Origin: Verrucomicrobiales bacterium
GTDB lineage: Bacteria; Verrucomicrobiota; Verrucomicrobiia; Verrucomicrobiales; DEV007
Direction of reading: 5' to 3'
Assembly (NCBI GenBank): GCA_002705125.1
Contig: PAHQ01000095.1
Location: 1 to 12,951, forward strand
DNA: 12,951 nt
Shown here: piece by piece, positions 1 to 6,706 of the stretch
Numbering within the stretch: position 1 is the first letter of the stretch
Layout of the letters: each line of letters begins with the position of its first letter
Made by a program: the position numbers and the translations under genes
Notes under the pieces: generated by a model
Database searches by the model: none
Told to the model about the DNA's origin: nothing
What the model saw: only the letters and a program-made list of their open reading frames with translations

Positions 1-85
1 AAGAAGCAGAAGAAGCAGAAGAAGCAGAAGAAGCAGAAGAAGCAGAAGAAGCAGAAGAAGCAGAAGAAGCAGAAGAAGCAGAAGA
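1..85 (+). repeat. 9-bp tandem repeat (aagaagcag), about 9.4 perfect copies
   Basis: The unit aagaagcag repeats without a mismatch from the window edge to about position 85, with the single C falling every 9 bases (7, 16, 25 ... 79). It is in frame with the GldG-like gene and encodes a Glu-Glu-Ala run. The array probably extends upstream of the window, so its full copy number is unknown. Perfect identity at synonymous positions suggests recent slippage expansion. The 9-bp period preserves frame, so copy-number change would alter only linker length. Confidence 0.95.
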
Positions 86-659
86 GAATTCACTCAAGAA
101 ATCAAAAGATGGATCGAATGGAGCAGTTATTCTTTTTGCAGATTCCGATATGCTTTTTGATGCACTGTCAGTCGGAAGAGATATGTTTGGTAGAATGACC
201 TACCGAAACCACAACATTCCTTTATTAGAAAATGCTGTTGAGCAGGCCTCGGGTGGAGGGAGTTTAATGTCAATCAGAACTAGGGGTAGTGGTCGGCGTC
301 CGTTCACCAAATTTAAAGAGCTTAGGGCCGAGGCTTCAGAAAAATTTTCTGAAGAGTTAGAAAAAGTTACACAGAAAGAACAAGAGCTAGCTAGTAAGAT
401 TTCTGAACTCATGCAGGAGCAGGGTAATGATCAAATGGTAGTAATCGGACCAGAGGCAGCAAATTCAATAAAAGACCTCAGAGAACAAGAAGTTATCGCA
501 TCAAGGAAGAAAAGAGAGCTCAGCAGAGAGTTGCGCAAAGATATTCGAAAAATTGAAAACGAAATAAAAAATTGGAATATAGCTGGAATTCCTGCGTTGA
601 TTATTATTCTGGGCATAATTCATTTGTTTGTAAGAAGAAGTAGAATCTCAGCTCGATAA
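1..659 (+). CDS. GldG-like ABC-transporter accessory protein, C-terminal part (5' truncated)
   Basis: The reading frame is open from the window edge (first full codon at 3) to TAA at 657-659, giving 218 residues of a longer protein; the ATG at 150 is internal. Visible in order: a Glu/Ala repeat linker (about residues 1-28), a Rossmann-like strand and loop 'GAVILFADSDML' (about 41-52), the segment 'SLMSIRTRGSGRRPF', two long charged helices likely to form a coiled coil (about 103-190), and a C-terminal membrane segment 'IPALIIILGIIHLFV' followed by basic residues. This order matches the C-terminal half of GldG-family proteins (ABC-type uncharacterised transport system), which work with an ATPase and a permease; those genes would lie upstream, outside the window. 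In Bacteroidota the family is linked to gliding, but in planctomycete-type genomes its substrate is unknown. The DUF4340 gene 32 nt downstream is the usual neighbour and supports the call. Confidence 0.8.
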   Translation, partial: EAEEAEEAEEAEEAEEAEEAEEAEEAEENSLKKSKDGSNGAVILFADSDMLFDALSVGRDMFGRMTYRNHNIPLLENAVEQASGGGSLMSIRTRGSGRRPFTKFKELRAEASEKFSEELEKVTQKEQELASKISELMQEQGNDQMVVIGPEAANSIKDLREQEVIASRKKRELSRELRKDIRKIENEIKNWNIAGIPALIIILGIIHLFVRRSRISAR

Positions 660-691
660 AATATTTTTTAACCAAACAAAAAAAATTTCTT

Positions 692-2038
692 ATGAAGATG
701 AAGCAATTGATAGTCCTTGGTGTCGTTCTAATAGCGTTATTTGCATTTTACTCAAATTCAAACAAGACAAAGAAAGTAGTTTCAAATGATGGGCTCAAGG
801 CTGGAGATTTACTAATATCATCTGAAAAATTCAATGTTAACGATATTTCAGTACTAAAAATCACTGATTCTAATGACTCTGTTCATTTAGTGAGGGAAGA
901 TGGGGCATGGACTGTTGCCAATAGGGACAATTATAAAGCTGACTTTTCCAAAATAAGTAGAGTGCTGAAAAAGTTAATTGGTTTAGAAGTGGCAGAACAA
1001 CTTCGGGTTGGTCCTAAAAATTATTCAAGATTTGATTTGAATTCACCTGCTGAGGGTAAGGCAATAAAAGTTGATTTGATAAAGGGAGGCGAAAAGCAGG
1101 CTCAAATTGAATTACTAATAGGTAAAGCCTTTAGAGGAGCGACGGTTGATTCAGGCCAGCAGGGAGGTGGGAATGGTAAATATTTGCGATTGGGTGATAA
1201 TGGAAAACAAGTTTTTATTGTTGAAGACTCACTCTACGATATTGAATCAACTTCAAGTGGCTGGCTAGAGAAAAGCCCTTTCGCTATTGATAAGCCAAAA
1301 GATGTGTCAGTTACGCATTCTGATGAAGTAAAATTGAATTTTATTCGTACTGAAGAAGGATCAGATGCAACGTTAGAAGGCACTGGAGAAGATGAAGAAT
1401 TAAATACATCGAACACCTCTAGTATTGTGTCACCGTTCGCTAATTTTAGTTTTAAAGATGTTGTTGTTGGAGAAAAAGCGAAACCTGAAAATACGGGGTT
1501 AGACAAACCTGTGCAAGTGGCTGTTTCTACGTTTGATGGGTTTAATTATGAAATAACTCTTGGGAAAGGTGAAGGAGAGAATGTAGATAGTGCCGCTCAA
1601 GAAGCTTCTTTGAGTACTGCAACTTATTATTTGAGTTATACAGTAGAAGCGAAATTTCCAAAATTAGAACTCCAGCCTAGAGAGCCTCAGGATGATGAGA
1701 CTGTGAAAGATGATGCTAGTGAAGAGGATAAAAGCAAGGCATTAGACCTGAAGAAAACCAGAGATAATGAGGATAAAGAAAATCAGCAGAAGGAATATGA
1801 TGAAAAAAAGAAGTCTTGGCAGGAAAAATTAGAAAAGGAAAAAAGTTTTGTTGGTACTATCTATGAGGTTGATAGCTGGAGCGCTGAAAAGTTTTTTATG
1901 AAAAGAGAGGATTTAGTGAAAAAGAAAGAGGTTGAGGAAAATGGTGAAGGGCAAGCTAATCCATTAGGCACACCTCCAGATAATAAAAACGCGATACCGG
2001 GTTTGCCTGGAGGGCTTATTCCTGGAATTTCTCCCTAG
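692..2038 (+). CDS. DUF4340 domain membrane-anchored protein
   Basis: A 448-residue protein with an N-terminal membrane anchor (about residues 4-20, 'QLIVLGVVLIALFAFY') and a large extracytoplasmic part. Residues about 45-200 carry the DUF4340 pattern: 'LKITDSNDSVHLVREDGAWTV', a stretch ending 'EQLRVGPKNYSRFDL', and 'YLRLGDNGKQVFIVEDSLY'. Around 330-400 lies a highly charged Glu/Lys/Asp helix, then a short fold segment 'GTIYEVDSWSAEKFF', and the C-terminus is Gly/Pro-rich ('IPGLPGGLIPGISP'). DUF4340 genes commonly follow gldG-like genes, as here (32-nt gap), so it is probably part of the same ABC-transporter module. No enzymatic motif is visible and the molecular role is unknown. Either ATG (692 or 698) could be the start; no Shine-Dalgarno sequence helps. 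The gene ends with TAG before the largest gap in the window. Confidence 0.8.
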   Translation: MKMKQLIVLGVVLIALFAFYSNSNKTKKVVSNDGLKAGDLLISSEKFNVNDISVLKITDSNDSVHLVREDGAWTVANRDNYKADFSKISRVLKKLIGLEVAEQLRVGPKNYSRFDLNSPAEGKAIKVDLIKGGEKQAQIELLIGKAFRGATVDSGQQGGGNGKYLRLGDNGKQVFIVEDSLYDIESTSSGWLEKSPFAIDKPKDVSVTHSDEVKLNFIRTEEGSDATLEGTGEDEELNTSNTSSIVSPFANFSFKDVVVGEKAKPENTGLDKPVQVAVSTFDGFNYEITLGKGEGENVDSAAQEASLSTATYYLSYTVEAKFPKLELQPREPQDDETVKDDASEEDKSKALDLKKTRDNEDKENQQKEYDEKKKSWQEKLEKEKSFVGTIYEVDSWSAEKFFMKREDLVKKKEVEENGEGQANPLGTPPDNKNAIPGLPGGLIPGISP

Positions 2039-2367
2039 GATAAATATTTCGGTTAAATAAATTTTTTTATTTCAAGTAATTGCGACTGGTCTGAGCTCTG
2101 TTTTAATGAGCAGTATTTTGTAGGCTGTTTGAGAAGTTTGTTTTATTTTAAGACTAAACCCTTTCAGGGCACAGCAAGTACTTGGTTTTTAGGAAATCGT
2201 ATTCGAATATACTGTATTAAGGCTTTAATAAATAAGAAACGATACAAGAATATAGTTTTACTAAGTATCGAAAGTCCATATGAGGCGTTTTATTGCAATG
2301 TCTTTCATTACTATCTGCTAATGATTGAGCTATTGGTTTTTATGTTGATTAACTTGTGCTTAAATAA
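2039..2367. other. 329-nt AT-rich intergenic gap, probable transcription-unit boundary
   Basis: This is the only gap over about 45 nt in the window. A TTG-initiated 80-codon frame (2129-2371) fills much of it and ends by overlapping the MoxR start as ATGA. Its product is a composition-driven mix of Phe, Tyr, Leu, Ile and Lys with no recognisable domain, so I do not call it a gene. The gap also contains an all-A/T inverted repeat at 2055-2072, a small CCCT-TTC-AGGG hairpin at 2159-2169 and several -10-like hexamers. The likeliest content is the end of the upstream transcript and the promoter of the MoxR cluster. Confidence 0.6.
2186..2213 (+). promoter_or_regulatory. Weak candidate promoter upstream of the MoxR gene
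   Basis: TATACT at 2208-2213 differs from the -10 consensus at one base. The best -35-like hexamer at about 16-nt spacing is TTTTTA at 2186-2191, which is poor; TTGGTT at 2182-2187 is better in sequence but 20 nt away. It lies in the only large gap, about 155 nt before the MoxR start, which is where a promoter is expected. In AT-rich DNA such matches arise by chance, so confidence is low. Confidence 0.2.
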
Positions 2368-3468
2368 ATGAATATAAATAATAAAAGTATGCCCGAAGAA
2401 ACAATAGGAAAAATGTCTGAATTCTCAGAGGATGAGCTAGAATTGCTAAAGAAGACAAGTGAAGCCACTTCAAGTATTCGCAAAGAGTTAAGTAAGGTTA
2501 TAATTGGTCAAGAAAAAGTCATTGATCAGTTGTTAATCGCTATCTTCTCAAAAGGTCATTGTCTTTTAGAAGGGGTTCCCGGACTAGCTAAAACTTTAAT
2601 GGTAAGTACCATTGCTAGATGTCTTCGAATGGACTTTAGCAGAATTCAATTCACTCCAGATTTGATGCCTTCTGACATAACGGGCACAGAAGTTATTCAA
2701 GAAGATAAAATGACAGGATCTCGTGAGTTTAAATTTTTGAATGGTCCAGTTTTTGCCAATGTCGTACTTGCTGATGAGATTAACCGAACTCCACCGAAGA
2801 CTCAGGCTGCAATGCTTGAGGCTATGCAGGAAAGACAAGTTACAGTCGGGATGACTATGCACCAATTACCTGACCCATTTTTTGTTCTTGCGACTCAGAA
2901 TCCAATAGAACAAGAAGGAACATATACACTTCCTGAGGCACAACAAGATAGGTTTATGTTCAAGGTTTTTGTTGATTACCCAAGTTACGAAGAAGAATAC
3001 AAAGTAGCCGATTCAACAACTCAAGCCGATTCAGCCTCTGTTAATGAAATACTATCTGGAGAAGATATCAAGACTACACAAGATTTAGTCAGGAGAGTGC
3101 CTATACCTCCTCATGTTATTCACTATGCTCTGAGGCTTGTTAGGGCTACTAGGATAGAGGAGAAGGAGGGTGTTCCTGAAAGTGTTAAAGATTTATTGAG
3201 CTGGGGAGCTGGACCGAGAGCTGTACAGTTTCTTCTTCTTGGCGCTAAAGCGATGGCAGTAATGGAAGGAAGAACAAGTGCTACAATTTCAGATGTTAGA
3301 GAAATAGCTCATCCCGTATTGAGGCACAGAATTATAACTACTTTCAATGCAGAATCCTCTGGGGTAACTACCGATGATGTGGTTGATAAATTAATTGAGG
3401 AAATATCTGAGCGCGATGAAAACGATAAAGTTCCTCCAGCTTTATTAGGTGCCTTTGTTGCTGAATGA
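2368..3468 (+). CDS. MoxR-family AAA+ ATPase
   Basis: A 366-residue cytoplasmic AAA+ ATPase of the MoxR group. Motifs in order: '[15 protein letters not shown]' leading into the core; Walker A 'GVPGLAKT' (residues about 69-76); Walker B '[20 protein letters not shown]' (about 132-151); sensor 1 region '[20 protein letters not shown]' (about 171-190) followed by the arginine-containing 'QQDRF'; and the sensor 2-type segment '[18 protein letters not shown]' (about 277-294). All key ATPase residues appear intact. MoxR ATPases act as chaperone-like machines with DUF58/VWA partners, and the next two genes encode exactly these. The protein is slightly long for the family because of an N-terminal extension; Met8 (2389) or Met16 (2413) are plausible alternative starts. 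It is the first gene after the large gap, hence probably the first of its operon. No Shine-Dalgarno sequence is visible. Confidence 0.95.
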   Translation: MNINNKSMPEETIGKMSEFSEDELELLKKTSEATSSIRKELSKVIIGQEKVIDQLLIAIFSKGHCLLEGVPGLAKTLMVSTIARCLRMDFSRIQFTPDLMPSDITGTEVIQEDKMTGSREFKFLNGPVFANVVLADEINRTPPKTQAAMLEAMQERQVTVGMTMHQLPDPFFVLATQNPIEQEGTYTLPEAQQDRFMFKVFVDYPSYEEEYKVADSTTQADSASVNEILSGEDIKTTQDLVRRVPIPPHVIHYALRLVRATRIEEKEGVPESVKDLLSWGAGPRAVQFLLLGAKAMAVMEGRTSATISDVREIAHPVLRHRIITTFNAESSGVTTDDVVDKLIEEISERDENDKVPPALLGAFVAE

Positions 3469-3509
3469 GGCACTCGTAAATTTACAAATATAAGATAAAA
3501 AGTCCATTA

Positions 3510-4427
3510 ATGGCAGCCGTTGATAAACCTAATTATCTTAATCCTCGTGTTTTGGAGAGGATTAAAAGGCTTGATGTCCGTGCAAGATTGGTTGTCGAGG
3601 GTTTTGTAACAGGACAACACAAAAGCCCATACAATGGGTTTGCGGTAGAGTTTGCAAGCCATAGAGAATACTCTCCAGGAGACGAGATTAAGCACATAGA
3701 CTGGAAGGTATGGTCCAAAACCGATAAGTTTTATATTAAAGAATATGAGGAAGAGACTAATCTTAAAACAACTTTGATTGTTGATTGCTCTAAATCAATG
3801 GGATACGGGAGAGAGGGGTGGAGTAAATTTGATTATGCCGCCACGGCTGGTGCAAGCTTAGGACACCTCTTACAAAGTCAAGGTGATGCAGTAGGAATGA
3901 TAACGTTTAATACCGGAGTTAAAGATGTACTTCCGGCAAGCGCAAGGCATAATCATTTGAAGGAAATTGTGCATGTTCTGGAGGAGACTATTCCAGACGA
4001 CAAGACTGATGTTGGGGAGGCGTTTATGGAGTTGATACCACAAATAAAGTCTAGAGGTATGGTTGTTATTATTTCAGATTTATTTGCTGATATTGATGTT
4101 ATAAGCAATGCATTACAGCAGTTTCGTTTACGTAAACAGGAAGTCATTGTTTTCCATGTAATGGATCATGATGAGTTGGATTTTCCATTCGAAGACAACA
4201 CAAGATTTCTTGGATTAGAGGACTCTAATCAAATTCATGTAGATCCAAGAGCCTTACGGAAAAGTTATTTAGAAATTGTTGAAAAATATCAAGAAAAGGT
4301 CAAAAGAACCTGTGATAAGTTAGGCGTTGATTATGCTCTGCTAGATACAGGTGAGCCTCTCGATGCTGTTTTGACTAGATATTTGGCTTTTCGTAAAAGA
4401 CACACAAGAAAGGGAAGGGCTAGATAA
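3510..4427 (+). CDS. DUF58 domain protein (VWA-like fold, MoxR partner)
   Basis: A 305-residue soluble protein without membrane segments. It carries the DUF58 signature 'EYSPGDEIKHIDWKVWSKTD' (residues about 54-73) followed by 'FYIKEYEEETN'. Next comes a VWA-like metal-site core: 'IVDCSKSMGYG' provides DxSxS (about 91-95), 'DKTDVGEAF' supplies the threonine (about 165), and 'VVIISDLFADID' the later aspartate (about 187). The metal ion-dependent adhesion site therefore looks complete. The length is that of the short, cytosolic DUF58 type. Family knowledge and the 41-nt gap after MoxR make it the adaptor or partner of that ATPase. It stops only 4 nt before the GTG of the BatA-type gene, so translation of the two is likely coupled. 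Confidence 0.93.
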   Translation: MAAVDKPNYLNPRVLERIKRLDVRARLVVEGFVTGQHKSPYNGFAVEFASHREYSPGDEIKHIDWKVWSKTDKFYIKEYEEETNLKTTLIVDCSKSMGYGREGWSKFDYAATAGASLGHLLQSQGDAVGMITFNTGVKDVLPASARHNHLKEIVHVLEETIPDDKTDVGEAFMELIPQIKSRGMVVIISDLFADIDVISNALQQFRLRKQEVIVFHVMDHDELDFPFEDNTRFLGLEDSNQIHVDPRALRKSYLEIVEKYQEKVKRTCDKLGVDYALLDTGEPLDAVLTRYLAFRKRHTRKGRAR

Positions 4428-4431
4428 AAAA

Positions 4432-6690
4432 GTGTCTAATTTTTTTATAAATCCGGGGTTTCTAATTGCAGGTATTATAGCCATTTCTGCACCTATAATA
4501 ATTCATTTACTTAACAGACGAAGATTTAAGAAGATTGATTGGGCCGCGATGGATTTCCTCCTTGAGGCGCAACGTTTAAACCGTCGACGAGTTAGACTTG
4601 AGGAAATTATTTTATTATTTTTAAGATGCTTGGCAATGATCCTAATTGGCTTATTTATATCAAGGCCTTCGTTGAATATAAACATGGTCGGTGCTTTCAA
4701 TACTGGGCAGACTGAGAGGATTATTATACTCGATGATTCGTTGAGCATGGGAAGTGGATTAAAGGGTGAAAAACCGATAGAAAAACTTTCACTATCACTG
4801 ATTAAAGGATTTGAATCCCTCGCAAACAACAATGACCAGGATCTGATTACAGTGGTAAAAACGACTGAGCCTGCCCGGTTTTCTCCAAACGCACAGGACT
4901 TGAATGAGGATTCTGTAAGCGAGCTGTTGAGTAGTTTCAAAGAAATTAAGGCTTCCGATAAACAAGGAGATCTTGTTTCTGCACTTAATCAAGTTAATAG
5001 AAGTTTTGAATCTAAGGAGTCAAATTTTGAGAAAGTTGTCTATTTGTTGTCTGATTTAAGGAAAACTGATTGGCAAGATTCCGGAACTGCTAACTCAAAC
5101 GAATCTGTTACGGACCTAATCCAGAAGATTTCGCAGAAAGCTTCTGGATTTTATATTGTTGATTTGGGTGATGGTGATGAAGGTAATGTTTTAATTGAGT
5201 CAGTAGGACCTGTTGATAAAATTATAGTTAATGGAATTCCATCAGATTTTGAGGTCATTGTACGGAATTATGGTGATAAGAGTATAAATGACATTGAAGT
5301 CAATTTCTCGGCTCAAGGGTCTTTGCCCTTGAAAAAAGTTATCTCGAATATTGAGGCTGGCGAATCTGAAGTAGTTCAATTCACTTATACCTTTAATGAG
5401 AGCGAAAGAGATAAAACCTATGTTCCAATTGAGGTGACCATTAATAGTGATAGTTCTACAGGTAGTGACTCTTTGAATGATGATAATAAATATTTTTTCC
5501 CAGCACCCATCACTAGCGGTATTAGAACTCTTGTAGTGGATGGTGACCCCTCCGGAATATCAGGAAGAGGGGAGTCTTTCTATTTGGCTAATGCCTTGGC
5601 CCCAACTGGTCCTGCCCCCTCGGGAGTAGAAGTTACTATTTTAGATGATACAGACTTTGTCTCAGCTAATTTATCACAGTTTGACGTAATATTTATCGCG
5701 AATTTGTACCGAATTAATGAGGAAATTGTTTCTAGGTTGGAATCCTGGGTGAGTCAGGGGGGAGGCTTAGTTTTTTTATTGGGTGATCAAATTGATGAAG
5801 ATGTTTATAATGACTTATTATATAAAAATGGTTCAGGTATTCTACCATTGAAACTTCTTAAGGTAGGAGGTGATGATAAAGAGGAGAAATGGGTGAATTT
5901 TAAAAAACAAAAAGAAAACCATCCCCTTTTTCGCTTCTTCGAGGGTGATAACAATCAACTTTTGGATGCAGTTAAAGTATTTAGATGGTGGGATACTGAA
6001 TTTAATGCTGAGCTTGATGATTTGAATTCTACTGTTCTACTTGCATCTTACGCTCCTGACGAGAATGCAGCGGCTATTGTCGAAAAAAAAATAGGATTAG
6101 GAAAGGTTTTAGCTATGACAACTCCTTTAGATAACGATTGGAGTAATTTTCCGGAAAATGGTGCATCTTTTTTGATTACATCGCAGGAATTAGTCAGGTA
6201 TATGAGTCCGAATTTAGTTTCGGATGGACTTATTTCTGTTTCTGAACCTATAGCTCATAAATTAGATGTGCGAGAGTTTAGGCAACAGGCAAAAATGATA
6301 ATTCCCATTACTTCTGATGCTTTTCAAGTAGATGCCCTCCCAATGAGTAAGAGTCAAAGTGAATTCGACTGGTTAATAAATTTTGAAAATACCGGGTATC
6401 AAGGCTTTTACGAGATTCAAAAAGCTAGAGCTGATGGGAGTGGAGATTATTCTGTTCTCTTCGCAGCAAATACAGACCCTAATGAAAGTAAACTAGAGCG
6501 AATAAATCTCAATGATATTAAATCTGTATTTAGTTCCGATAATGTTATTTTTTTAAATTCTTCCCAACCTATTTTGGAGAATCAATCGAGTGTTTCTAAA
6601 AGCGAATTATGGAAGCTAGTCCTAGTAGTTTTAAGTGTGCTTCTAATGATTGAGTTGTTTTATGGTTGGTGGATAGGAGCACGAAGATAA
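4432..6690 (+). CDS. BatA-type membrane protein with VWA, Ig-like and GATase-like domains
   Basis: A 752-residue membrane protein starting at GTG, 4 nt after the DUF58 stop. The N-terminus is a BatA domain: a hydrophobic segment (about 8-25), 'IHLLNRRRFKKIDWAAMDFL', then a second membrane segment (about 60-78). A VWA domain follows: 'IIILDDSLSMGSG' gives DxSxS near residue 101, and 'VVYLLSDLRKTDW' gives the late aspartate. The expected MIDAS threonine position reads 'KQGDLVSAL' (about 179), with Gly where Thr-Asp would be usual, so metal binding may be weakened. Residues about 255-360 resemble an Ig/CARDB-like beta domain. Residues about 363-455 begin 'RTLVVDGDPSG' and run to 'GGGLVFLLGDQ', a glutamine-amidotransferase-like Rossmann region; I see no evidence for a catalytic triad. 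A C-terminal membrane helix (about 727-748) ends in basic residues. It likely presents most of its mass outside the cytoplasm as a partner of the MoxR/DUF58 pair. Confidence 0.88.
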   Translation: MSNFFINPGFLIAGIIAISAPIIIHLLNRRRFKKIDWAAMDFLLEAQRLNRRRVRLEEIILLFLRCLAMILIGLFISRPSLNINMVGAFNTGQTERIIILDDSLSMGSGLKGEKPIEKLSLSLIKGFESLANNNDQDLITVVKTTEPARFSPNAQDLNEDSVSELLSSFKEIKASDKQGDLVSALNQVNRSFESKESNFEKVVYLLSDLRKTDWQDSGTANSNESVTDLIQKISQKASGFYIVDLGDGDEGNVLIESVGPVDKIIVNGIPSDFEVIVRNYGDKSINDIEVNFSAQGSLPLKKVISNIEAGESEVVQFTYTFNESERDKTYVPIEVTINSDSSTGSDSLNDDNKYFFPAPITSGIRTLVVDGDPSGISGRGESFYLANALAPTGPAPSGVEVTILDDTDFVSANLSQFDVIFIANLYRINEEIVSRLESWVSQGGGLVFLLGDQIDEDVYNDLLYKNGSGILPLKLLKVGGDDKEEKWVNFKKQKENHPLFRFFEGDNNQLLDAVKVFRWWDTEFNAELDDLNSTVLLASYAPDENAAAIVEKKIGLGKVLAMTTPLDNDWSNFPENGASFLITSQELVRYMSPNLVSDGLISVSEPIAHKLDVREFRQQAKMIIPITSDAFQVDALPMSKSQSEFDWLINFENTGYQGFYEIQKARADGSGDYSVLFAANTDPNESKLERINLNDIKSVFSSDNVIFLNSSQPILENQSSVSKSELWKLVLVVLSVLLMIELFYGWWIGARR

Positions 6691-6706
6691 AATTGTAAAT
6701 ATTGTA

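Noticed and set aside
1..85. Short tandem repeat as part of a CRISPR array or origin iterons
   Set aside because: The unit is 9 bp with no spacers and is translated in frame as a Glu/Ala linker; it is a coding microsatellite-like repeat.
150..659. Separate 169-residue gene starting at ATG 150
   Set aside because: The frame is open upstream to the window edge and that sequence (Glu/Ala linker plus 'GAVILFADSD' strand) fits the GldG family, so the ATG is internal.
2055..2072. Inverted repeat AAATAAA-TTTT-TTTATTT after the DUF4340 gene as a terminator
   Set aside because: The stem is purely A/T with no G-C pairs and is not followed by a proper U tract, so it is too weak to call.
2129..2371. 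80-codon TTG-initiated frame overlapping the MoxR start (ATGA)
   Set aside because: The product has no recognisable domain, looks like translated AT-rich spacer, and has a poor start with no ribosome binding site.
3476..3485. 10-bp palindrome GTAAATTTAC between the MoxR and DUF58 genes
   Set aside because: It is short and A/T-rich with no flanking promoter elements; chance is a sufficient explanation for an operator-like match.
4503..4940. 145-codon minus-strand frame within the BatA-type gene
   Set aside because: It lies wholly opposite a well-supported coding region with recognisable domains and shows no domain of its own; it is a shadow frame.
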